A stretch of 64,000 nt of DNA from Symbiodinium natans (Eukaryota > Sar > Dinophyceae > Suessiales > Symbiodiniaceae): NCBI GenBank assembly GCA_905221605.1, contig CAJNDS010002124.1, forward strand, positions 1,099,421 to 1,163,420. Reading direction: 5' to 3'. The translations under genes and the position numbers were made by a program. Below the pieces are notes generated by a model. That model was not told where the DNA came from. It was given only the letters and a program-made list of their open reading frames with translations, and made no database searches. Of this stretch, positions 25,401 through 37,400 are shown in pieces. Each line of letters opens with the position of its first letter. The first letter of the stretch is position 1.

Positions 25401-28400
25401 GGCTTAAGGTTATTTAAGAGTCCTTGGGGGCTTAGGGTTAGGATTCAGGGGTTTTGGGGTTTGGGGGTTTGCGGGTTTGGGGGTTGGGGTTTTGTGTTTA
25501 GGGCTTAGGGCTTAAGGTTCAGGGCCCAGCGTTTAGGGTTTTAGGTTTAGGGCCTTTCGCATCAGATGTGCATGGCCGGTTCTTCCGGTTTCGGAATGTT
25601 TTGGGGACGGTACAGCGGTCACCTATTCCCGCTCCTTGGCGGTGTAAGCCTCTGTCGTGATCTTACAAGCACCGTTCAGCAAAAGTAGGGACTCTTCCTG
25701 AGTTTTCTGGGGAACGTACTGAAGAAAACCCTAAACCCTAACTCTGGACCCTCACGCTCCTACTAGGCACTCTTCCCAATACCCTGTACCCTACCCGACA
25801 CCTTCGATCTCGTCCAGGTGATTGGCAAGGACAAGAACGTCCAAAACTGGCACCGTGGCGGCTAGTAGCGGCTGGCTGGTATGGCCGGCTTACAAGGATG
25901 GCAACTCTCAACCCGAAACCCTCACCCCCCCCCACCCCTCGAGTGCCTCAACTTTTTTGTTGTTTTAGCAAGCGGCGGGGGCTCCTTCGAGGATTCCGGT
26001 GTTCCTCAGTTTGCAGGTATTGGGATGGCGGTTGTGGTTTAGGGTTCTCGATACAGAGCGCACTTCAGGGGTACAGATCCGGGTTCAGGTTCAGGTTCGG
26101 AGCTGGGGATCTGGTTAGGGTCGAAGGGTTCCGGGTTTGAAGCCGTTTGCGGCCTTTGTGGCTTTTGAACCAACCCTCAATGCGTAAGTCCAAAAAATTC
26201 GTTAAAGCCCCTGCGACACTGAACACTAAATCTCTGAGACCGAAATCCTGCAATCCCGGATTCCTCCAACCCTTAACCAGCTTAGTGCGTAATATAGGGG
26301 TCGGACCATGTGATGCTCTTCATACCCTCATAGTCCAGTATCTTATCCACAAGCCCCAGGTATTGGATTCATAGGCCTGACAGCTAAGACGGTGGTATAC
26401 CCGTGTGAATCTGATGGAGCATGTGAGCGCCCCTAACAACACTGTGGGTGCTACAAGACGAAAAGTATTACCTGGTGATGAAGGTGTGTACCACACGTGA
26501 GGGCGATTGATGAATCGTATTCCCTTCTGGTCCCCACATCTACAACTTCCCCAAAGGATCCATGTACCTATATGGTATATACTTGGGCCTTAAAGGGGTT
26601 CCTATATAGTAGCTTTAGGGCCCAAGAATATACTATATAGGTACATGGATCCTTTGGGTTCCGCCAAAGCCTTATTCACATTTTTGACGCCCCTATATTA
26701 TACAGGGTGCCGCCTCGGGTGATTTTCTAAGGGTTCTGAAGTATCGGCCCTTGGGTTGTATAGGGTATATAAGGGTATAATAAGGGTATATAAGGGTATA
26801 TAAGGGTATATAAGGGTATATAAGGGTATATAAGGGTATATAAGAGGCCCCCCATTTAAGGGCCCATATTGAGGGACCATGTACCTACCCTCAGATGCCA
26901 GTCGAGGGCGCGAATCATGTGGGGGGGGGGGGGGGGGGGGGGGGGCGGTATCCCACGTCCGTACCCCTCGGTTATGCCCCGCGTCACGTGAACTTCAGGG
27001 TTTCGCGTTTAGGTCAGTGGGTGGATTTCTGGGTGGCCTGATGACTGAAGGCTCGAGGCCCCATCCATGAAGCTCCCTATAGAAGAAGCTGAAAGCCCAA
27101 TACGAGTGCTCTTGGGGACTGTGCAGCGTTGATCATGAGAAATCAGGTGCGCATGTCGACGTTTAAGTTTAAGGTCCTGAGGGGAGGTTGTGTCATAAGT
27201 GCCCCTCAACCCTAACAGACAGCTCAAACCCGCAAACCCTAAACTCTGAACCCTAAACCCTAAACCCCAAGCCCATCACACCCATCACACCTCCACCCAC
27301 CTCTCGTCCCAGGCAAGTTTATCAGGACCTCAAGTCCGACTTGGACACTTTCCGCAACATGCCCCTCGGCCATCGGTGGCTCTGTAAGAAGGTCATACAG
27401 GCGGTTACTTGTGGGTTTCAGAGCTTAGGACTTGCAAGGAGGGGCCCACTTGCTATACTTACTATAGTTGCGGGACTTATAACCTAAGTTAGGATCCTTA
27501 TCGCCCCATCTTTATTTCATCATAACTCTACTTAACGGGGGGCCCTTTCTTGTAGGGCTTAGGGCTTCAGGGCTCTGTAGGCTTGGATTCCTTCAGCAGA
27601 GTTGGAGCTACTAAGGAGTATGAAGGAATCCTCCGTTCCCTAACGCCCCCTCACACACCCAGCCCTCAGCGACTCTCTCTTGAAGACGTTCTTTGGAATT
27701 CGAGTTCAGGGTTTAGGGTTTAGGGTTTAGGTTTTAGGGCTTAGGGTTTAGGGTTTAGGGCTTAGGGCTTAGGGTTCAGGGTTTAGGGATTCGGTTTAGG
27801 ATTTAGGGAACTACCCATGTTCCGCTGAGAACCTTGAGCTGGCAGGATGCCGGTGATCCAGAACTTGCGCGCGGACGCCATGCGCGAGCGGCACATTGAG
27901 GCGGTGGTGAAGGAGGTGAAGGACGCCGTTCACTTGCCCTAAACCCTATAAACCCTATAAACCCTATAAACCCTATAAACCCTATAAACCCTATAAACCC
28001 TATAAACCCTATAAACCCTATAAACCCCATAAACCCTATAAACCCTATAAACCCTAAACCCTAAACCCTAAACCTAGATTTCTCAGGGTTTCACTCTAAG
28101 ATTCTTTGTTGGGGCTTCTTTCAGGGCTTTTAGGGTTTGTAGGGTTTTTTAGTTTTTTCTGCTCTGCTGATAGTTGTTCTAAGGTTTTGGTAATCTGGCA
28201 AGAGTTGTTTGTGTTTGTTGCTGTGGTGGGGGAGGGGCTCTTGAGGCTCTGAGCTCTAAACCCTGCAAACCTCTACAAACCCTAAACCCTAAACCCAAAA
28301 CCCTAAACCCTAAACCCTAAACCGGAGTCAGGCGACAGGGATCACGGTGTGAGGCTTGCCCCTCCCCCCCCGCCCCCCCTCCCGGCAGTCCGTTGTTCAA

Positions 28401-31400
28401 CTTCAGGTTCTAGACATTATCACCCTAAGGGTCCATGTACCTAAATAGGGAATATTTGGGCCTTAAAGTACCTCCTCTTTAGGGACTTTAGGGCCCAAGT
28501 GCATCATAATGAAGTACATGGACCCTCAGGGTAAGGTTTTAGGTTCAAGGGTTTAGTCGGGTTTTGGGGCTTTAGGCTTTCATGGTTTGAGGGTATTTAG
28601 GGTAAGGGTTGTCGGGTTTTTGGAACTTAGTTCGTACGCTTAAACCCGGTATCTAGATGTAAACGCCCTACTTGTCTTGCTAAGTTCCCCAAGCCTCGAA
28701 GCATATCCAAAACCCAAACCCTAACGAAAAATACCCTGAAACCCTAAACTTAACACCCTAGGCCCCACCCCCCCTCCCCCTAAACACTAGACGCGAAGAC
28801 ACGGAACCCTAGACCCCTGAACGGTAAACGCACCACACCCCAAACCCCTCAACCCTAAACCCTAGACCCCTAAAACCCCAGTCCCTAAACCTCTGATCCC
28901 TAAACCCTAAACCAGGAGTCCTTCAATCCGAAAGATCCCGGCTTCACGCTCCAAAGGGTCGTCGACCTGGGCCTGCAGAACCACTCGGACCTCATCGCCA
29001 GGACTTCTGTGGTTTAGGGTTTAGGGTTTAGGGTTTAGGGTTTAGGGTTTAGGGTTTAGGGTTTAGGGTTTAGGGTTTAGTACAGGGTGCAGTATTTAGG
29101 GTTTAGGGTTAAGGGTTTAAGGTGGTTTAAAGGGTGTAGGGTTCAGGTTTAAGTTTTAGGGTGGTCTGCGTTGTTTAGGTTTCGGGGTTGGGGTTCAGGG
29201 TGGTTTACATGGTCTTGCGGTCTAGGGCCTGCAGCGCGGTAGGGTTTAGGGTTTACATGGTCTAGGGTTTACATGGTTTAGGGCTTATAGGGTTTAGGGC
29301 TCAGGTAACGCATCCTGACAGCCCGAGTAAAACCCAAATCTACCCTTGAACTGAAATGGCAGTGAGTTTTTTTCCGGGCTTGTAACAGGCACCGGGGGGT
29401 CCCTCCGCGACAAAGGTTTGTAACAGACGTGCCGTGTCCGCGGCAACCCCCCCCGTGACAAGGCTACAACCCCCCCCCCCCCCACAAGACAGCAATACCA
29501 TTGAATTTTCTCATTGCCAATCTCGATGCGACCTTGATGCGTGTCTGCAGCAACTTTCACTCTCAGTCCGCGACAAGGCCTGCGACAGGGCGCGACATAC
29601 CCGCGACAACCCGCGCGACTGCTCGAGCCAGCAGGTGCCCATCCGTAGGACAACCTTGAACGAGAAGCCCAGGGTTTATATTTACAGGGTTCAGGGTTTA
29701 AGGCTCTCCAGTAAAATCCCTGCGGTCCCTAAACCCTTCATCCGAAACCCCAACCCTAAACCTAAACCCTTCACCCTAAACCCTTACAAAACCCAACTAA
29801 GAAAATTGGGTTCAAAGTAGCGGCGCGACAAAGGTATGAAACAACCTGCCCGCGACAAGGCTTGTAGCAGAGGGCGGGGGGGACCCCCCGCGACAACCCG
29901 AATTTTGACCCACTGCCAAATGTGAGTGCGGGGTCTGGGACCTACACCCTAGAAGCCTCAAACCCAACACCCTCTACTACATCCTGAACCCTAAGCCCTA
30001 AACTTTAGGCCCTAAACTTTGCTGTAAAACCCTATGTCCTAAGCAGCCTTCACGTTTCGAGAGGCTTTGCGATGACGCCAAGAAGGAGGCCAAGATCGAA
30101 AATGGTTTGGAAGACATTGCCAGGACCTACGTCAGGGTTTAGGTTTTCGGGTTTAGGGTTTAGGGGTCGGAATAATGACGAATAATTTTCGCTGATGGTC
30201 CCTTTATCAATATACTTTCGTATCCCCCAAAACCCTAGTCTTCTTCTTCGTATTATTATTATTATTGAGGAAGGTTTAGGGTCTTAAACCTTAACCCCAA
30301 ATGGGGATTGATCATAATTACAGGAGGTCCTTGTGACCGTAAACTATGAGGCATGTACGGAAAAGTTGCCAAAGAAACACGGACCCGGAAGTTCGACGAA
30401 TCCGATAAATCCTCAAATCTTCAAGCCCTGGCTAAATCAACTCATACACCTTGAGCCTTAAGTAGCCTAAACCCTAAACAAAAACCCCAAGCCCCAAGCC
30501 CCAAGCCCCAAGCCCCAAGCCCCAAGCCCCAAGCCCCAAGCTCTAAGCCCTAAGCCCTAAGCCCTAAGCCCTAAGCCCTGAACCCTGAACCCTGAACCCT
30601 GAACCTAACTTTAATCCCTAAACGTTTGAAGACCACTTCTCGGATCCTCCATCCCAGGGGCCCCCTGGATGGACCGCTTGACATTTCTAGGCGTTTCCGA
30701 ATCGTCGGGTTTAGGGGTTAGGGTTTAAGGTTTAGGGCTCAGGGTTTAGGGTTACAGCTTTGGCCAAAAAGATCCCAAATCCTGAGCCCATAAACCCCAA
30801 AACGAGGATTTGGGCCACCATGACGATCGACGTCGTGGAGCACAAGGGTGATGCGTGCCCCTGCTCATAATATCTTCCCTTCCCCGCCTGGCCCCCAACC
30901 CTATACCCAGACTACGCCACAGGGTAGGCTCTTTGCATTTTCATGAACTTGGCTCAGAACTCTGAATAGTCAGGTCAGTCATGCTCTCCGCTCATGCTGA
31001 AGTAGAGAGGGCGGGAGGGGCGGTGGGTAGGGCAACCTCTAGACCCTAAAGCCCTTCAACCCTACACCCCAAACCCTGCACCCCAAACCCTAAACCCCAA
31101 AACCCTAAACACATGAAGAGTTTATTTTACTGTTTTGGTGAGTGTATATACCCTACTTCACATATATAAGGTTCCTTTTTAAATATTGGTGAGTGAAGTA
31201 TATACCCTACTTCACATGAAGCCCGAAAGCCCAAAAACCCAGAGCTGCCCTTCCTCGGTGCTTAGGGTTTAGGGTTTAGGGTTTAGGGTTTAGGGTTTAG
31301 GGTTTAGGGTTTAGGGTTTAGGGTTTAGGGTTTAGGGTTTAGGGTTTAGAGAGACGTCCCTGAGGTTCAAAGTGCGAAGCACTGAGGAGCTCTATCAGGC

Positions 31401-34400
31401 TGGTCCCGGGGGCTTTGCGTGCTTAGACAAACGTCAGCTCGAGGCTTCTAGCCCTAAACCCTAAACCCTAAACCCTAAACCCTATTAGCCTCTACCTCCC
31501 CACACTAAGCCAGTCCCAAAACAAGGGTTAGACACGATGGAAGATTGGAGTTTTGGGGTGTTTGAGTGTTAGGGTGCTCTTCGGTTAGTTACCTGGTCCC
31601 TGAATATGGGCCCTTAAATGGGGACCCCGACTTTACCCCTTATATACCCTGTACAACCCAAGGGCCCATACTTCAGACCCCTTCAAGGGGTGTAAAGGGA
31701 CCATGAGTAAGGGACCATGAGGCTTCCCCTAAACCCTGAACCCTAAACCCTAAACCCTAAACCCTAAACCCTAAACCCTAAACCCTAAACCCTAAACCCT
31801 GCCCTTAGAGTGTGAGGTTGAAGGGTTCGGTTAGCTAGAGTTTTGACTCTTATGTTTTCGAGTTCAGGGTCCAGACTAAACCCTAAACCCTGAACCCTAA
31901 ACCCTAAACCCTAAACCCTAGAGTTTAGGGTTTAGGGTTTAGGGTTTAGGGTTTAGGGTTTAGTCTGTAGAGTTTAAAGCAGAACCCGACGCACTAAGCT
32001 GCGGCCCCCTGAAGCTCAATCCCTGTCAACCCTCTCCCTTATCTCACGTTAGGCTTAGGGTTTCGGGTTTTTTGCCACACGGTTTCTGGATCTCTTGGGG
32101 CTTAGGGTTTAGGGTTTAGGGCTTTGGGGTGTAGGGATGTAGGGTTGCTGCAGGCTTTGGATGAGAACATCCAGGCTTTGTCGTCGTACAAGAGCCCCTT
32201 GGCAGCAACTGCCATGGCGCCAACATTCTGTGGCACATAAGCCTAACCCTAATCCCTAAGCCCTAAACCCTAAACCCTAAACCCTAAACCCTAAACCCTG
32301 GCCACACCACGACGCGCAGAGCTAGTAGGCTGCAAAGTTGAAGTCCAGGAGAAAGCCCTAAACCCGAAACCCTACAAAACCCAGCCTAAATCCTAAACCC
32401 TAAACCCTCCCACTCCAGGTTTAGAAGTCCTGTTGGGTACAGGGCCCACCAGTGTCTACACAACGCCCAGGGTGCGCCATAGAAGTCTCAATCCATCCTC
32501 AGCTGCAGCTTGTTCTAAAGCATTAGGAATCCCAAGGTGTAGGGTTTCGGGTTTAGGGTTTAGGGTTTAGGGTTTGGGGTTTGGGGTTTAGGGATCCCAT
32601 ATGATGGCTTCTCTACAACATGTTCCCTTTTGGGGTCCTTACAAAGAGGCGGCCCCTGCGCGTACCTACTGTTTAGGGTACCCAAAAAGGGATCATAACT
32701 TGGAGAACTGACCATACCGGGGAGCCGAGCTGCATTTGGAGTTGAATTCCAGTATAGATAGAAGTTATACCAGAACAGGAACTAAGACCCGGAGAAGGCC
32801 CTTATTCCCTTGTTTTGGGTTTAGCTTCCCTTATAAGCCCCTTTAAAGCAAAAAGGTTACCCCTCTACTCCTACTTTCTCTACAACCCCTCTGGTGCCTT
32901 TTATATTCCGTCCCTGCTCAAGTAGCCTCAAAATGGCCCCTAAACCCTAACCCTAAACCCAAAACCCTAAGCCCTAAACCCTAAACCCCAAACCCCAAAC
33001 CCTAAACCCTAAGCCCGAAGCCCTAAACCCTAAACTTGAGTTTCCCACCTTCCCCCCCGTGCAAGCCGGCTCCGGGGTCAGGTTCGCCATTCTACCTGCC
33101 CTTCGCGGCCAAGGTTGGTCCCAACTGATTTGGTTTAGGGTAAGGGTTAAGGGTTTAGGGTTTAGGGTTAAGGGTTTAAAGGGTTTTAAGGGTTTTAAGG
33201 GTTTAAAGGGTTTAAAGGGTTTCAAGGGTTTCAAGGGTTTTGGGTTTAGGGTTCAGAGGTCAGGGTTCAGGGTTTAGGGTTTACGCCCTTAAAACTGTTG
33301 AATGTTTTGCAGGAACCCGCACCCGTAGCAACATATATTTTTAGACCTAGACCACAAACACCAAGCGAAGCTTATAGGGTTCTTGAGGAAGGCAGGGGGG
33401 CGGGGGGGGAAGGGGGCCGACTGGACCCCCAATTCTCTAGTACTCCCGAGAACTCCCTAGGTTTTTTGTTGGTTATATTAAGTTTTCAGCCTCCTGGGAT
33501 ACCTCACCGATTGAACCACTAAACGGTTCTCCGTTGGGATGGCATCTCTGCGGTCTTGTGCTGCAAGGAACTAGAGGCTTTGGCGTAGAACGACCTTAGA
33601 CTGGCCGATGCTTTGGGAGAAAGCTTAGGGCTCGTAAAGGGCGTCGGGTTTAGAGTTTAGGTACAAGGTCAACTGGATGTTGCAATTAGCTGTTGAAATA
33701 AGTCTATGATGCGTGTACATGCAAACATGTTTGAGACTATTCCTGTTTATTAGGGCGAGGGTCTCTCTAGGTCCAGCATTGGGAGTTCTACTTACAGCAT
33801 GACTTTAGGAGCGAGTAGCTACTTTGACTATGATGGAGGCTGGTTGTGTTCTGATAAGCCCTAGCTATCCCTAGCCACTAGATGCTAGAGCCCGAGCCTT
33901 AAACCCTAAACCCCTAACCTAAAACCCTCAACCTTAAACCCTAAACCCCCCAAACCCCCCTAACCCTAAAAGACCCCCAAGTCCTGAAGCTGTTGCGTTC
34001 CAGGTCGAGCATTGGGAGAAGACCTTGGCCAACATCTCGGAGGTCCTGTTGCTAAGTCGATAAGCCCTTTACCCACCCTAAACCACAAACCCGACGCTCT
34101 ACACCCTAAAACATGGCTTACTCCCCTGCAACGCGGAAGCCTTCAGCTCCAGCAGCAACACCCATGGGACTTCTACACCCTAAACCCTAAACCCTAAACC
34201 CTAAACCCTAAACCCTAAACCCTAAACCCTAAACCCTAAACCCTAAACCCTAAACCCTAAAACCCAACCCGAGGAAGAACCTGAAGCTGGGCCCCCCTTC
34301 CCCCTAACCCACAAGCAGAACAGAACCCCCTAAAAACAAGACTCGGCCCTCAGAGGACCCCTAATGTTCGCAACACGCCCCCCCCCCCCCCCCCCCAAAA

Positions 34401-37400
34401 AAAAAAAAAAAAGAGAGTAAACACAAAATTAAAATGATAATAATAATATATGTATATATATATATATTCAAATAAAGAGCAAGTTGCCATCTTAAGCACA
34501 CTGAAGCCCTAAGCTCTAGAGCCTGAACCTAAACCCTAACTTCTAAACCCTGAACCCGAAACCCGAAACCCTAAACCCTAAACCCTAAACCCTAAACCCT
34601 AAACCCTAAACCCTAAACCCTAAACCCTAAACCCTAAACCCTAAACCCTAAACCCTAAACCCTAAACCCTAAACCCTGACCCTTAAACTCCTGAAGCCTG
34701 CATTCTGGTGAGAGCAGGTCACGGAAGCCATCCAGTCTGTGCAAAAGTCCTGGATGCAACCTGTCTATATCCAGGAACCCCTGGGTTGATCCAACAACAG
34801 TAGAGCCCCCCCCTACTAGTTCCCTTTTCTACTATTGGGTCATGTTACCCTAAACCCTAAACCCTAAACCCTAAACCCTAAATCATCAACCCTAAGCCCT
34901 TGAGAAGGGATCTAGAAGACTGTTGGGGATCCTCCCAAGGGTCTGGGTAGAAGTCTTCAGGGCGTCTCTTTTGGGGGGGCGTTCCGGGGTCGAGCCAAGC
35001 CCGCTAAATTTTACGAGGCCTGCACCTGAAGAAGCCCTAAGTCCTCAAGGGAGTGGGGTTAGGGATTATGGTTCAGGGTTCAGGGTTTAGGGTTTAGGGT
35101 TCAGGGTCCCGGGGCCCTAACCACTGGGAACCCTGAACCCTCCAGCGCAAGGTACCTGGAGAACGTCTTTCGGGGCTCGGAGGATATTCGCCCGCACCTT
35201 CCGGACGAGTCCATCATGCTCCCTGCCTAGCAGACCTATACCACCTAAACCCTAAACCCTAAACCCTAAACCCTAAACCCTAAACCCCGAACCCCTAAAA
35301 CCCTAAACCCCGGATTTAGGGTTTAGGGTTAGCCCTAAAACCCTAGCTCCCCTAAAACCCTCACTCCCAGAGACTTCAGCGCCAGAGCCCTAGCTGCACT
35401 TCCGCCGAGACCGCAAGCCCGAACTAGGCCCTAAGCCCCCAACGGAAATCCGACGAAACCTAATCCCTAAAACTCTAAACACGACACCCTCCCTAAACCC
35501 CTAAACCCTTAACCCTGAACCCTAAACCCTAAACCCTAAGCTCTAAACCCTAAACCCTAAACCCTAAACCCTAAACCCTAAACCCCAAACCCTGCGCTGT
35601 GCCGGCCCTAGGTTCGATGAGGTCAACGAAGGCTTCATCAACATGATGAGGCCATGGCCGTAGCCAGAGTACAAGGGTTTAGGGTTTAGGGTTTAGGGTT
35701 TAGGGTTTAGGGTTTAGGGTTTAGGGTTTAGGGTTTAGGGTTTAGGGTCCAGGGGTTCAGCCTTTTAGGGTTCATATGGTGATTTCTCTAAATGTTGGTC
35801 CCTTTTGGGCTCCTGATTATAAGGGGGGCACCTCTTTTTTTGCGGTACCCAAAAGGGGACCCTTATTTTGGAGAACTGACCATATGTTGGGGGGGTATCA
35901 GCAAGAAGCTCATAGCTAGCGGCACAGGACGCCTCTAGCACCAAGCAGTCCCAGGCCTCCAAGAAAAAAAGTACCCCTAAACCCTAAACCCTAAACCCTA
36001 AACCCTAAACCCTAAACCCTAAACTGCAGCCCAAAACCCTTCACCCTAAACCCCAAACCCTAAGCCTCAAATCCCTGGGCAGGAAGGTCTACCAGGAGCC
36101 TCTGGCGACCAAGGCCTGCTCACAGCCGAAGATGTTGGAGACCCTTTGCAAGGAATTGGGCACGAGCCATGTGATCAGGGCTTAGGGTTTAGGGTTTAGG
36201 GTTTAGGGTTTAGGGTTTAGGGTTTAGGGTTTAGGGTTTAGGGTTTAGGGTACATCACCCTCTATTTGTAAGCCGCGTGTTCTGTTCCCCCTTGTAAGGC
36301 TTCGCTGAGGGTCCTTGAAACGCTAAACTCTCAGCCCCAAGCCCCAATTCGCAAGCTCTAACCTTGAAGCCCGACATACCAAACCCTAAACGACTCTGAA
36401 CCCAAAACCCCTAACCCCTAACCCCTAACCCCTAAACCCTAAACCCTAAACCCTAAACCCTAAACCCTAAACCCTAAACCCTAAACCCTAAACCCTAAAC
36501 CCTAAACCCTAAACCCTAAACCCTAAACCCTAAACCCTAAACCCTAAACCCTAAACCCTAAACCCTAAACCTAAACCCTAAACCCTAAACCCCAACTCCT
36601 AGCTCCTAAACCCGTCACTCTTACAAACCTCAATCTGCGCCCCGAGCCTTACACCGCCCAAGGAACCTGCAGACTTTCGAAGCTTCTTTGGAGACTCGGC
36701 GCAGGCCACTGAAGGCTTCCTCTATGTTTCGTCCTCCAAAGCTTTAGGGTTTGGGAATTCTGGGTTTAGGGTGACGATTTAGATTTTCCTGAGTGTTTAG
36801 GGTTTAGGTTTTAGGGTTTAGGTGAGGGCGCACACTATGGTAGGGTTCGGAGTTTGGTCTTTGGACAGGACACGTGCTTCTTGCCTCACCCCGTATCCAC
36901 GAGTGCACAACCTAAACCCCTACACCCTACCCTAACCCCCCCAAACAAGCCACCCTAAGCCCGCTTTAAATCCCTAAACCTCAAAAATGCCAAGAAGAAG
37001 CCTTCTACCCTAAACCCTAAACCCTAAACCCTAAACCCTAAACCCTAAACCTGAAACCCCGAAGTGCCAAGGAAAACATCCAGAAGAAGCTCAACGACTA
37101 CCTGGAGAAGAAACGCTCCTGGGCCCGAACTTGAACCTCTGGATGCCCCCAGATTTAGGGTTTGGAGGCTTGAGGGTTTAGGGTTTAGAGTTTAGGGTTT
37201 GGAGGCTCTAGGGTTTAGGGTTAGGGTTTGGTGGGGTTTAGGGTTTAGGGTTTAGAGAGTTTAGGGTTTAGAGAGTTTAGGGTCTCGGATCAGGGTTTGT
37301 GTGTTTTGTGGGGTTTTGCAGTGTTTTGTTGGGGTTTGTGGGGTTTGTCGGGTTTGTCGGGTTTGTGGGGTCGGAGTTCAGGGTCTGTGGTTACAGAGGG

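Larger units (their letters stand above)
25850..27312. other. Intron between dynein exons NW and F....MP
   Basis: Contains the family 1 and family 4 palindromes, a G tract (26921-26945) and a unique-looking 26130-26520 without convincing coding structure. Confidence 0.6.

Noticed and set aside
26147-26374. 75-codon plus-strand frame
   Set aside because: No recognisable motif and no suitable phase with neighbouring dynein exons.
29294-29820. Overlapping 119- and 128-codon frames
   Set aside because: Lie over the CGCGACAA repeat clusters; low-complexity translation on both strands.
36660-36745. Possible dynein exon (EASLETRRRPLK)
   Set aside because: The exons at 36083 and 37065 join directly in phase with family spacing; no room for an extra segment.
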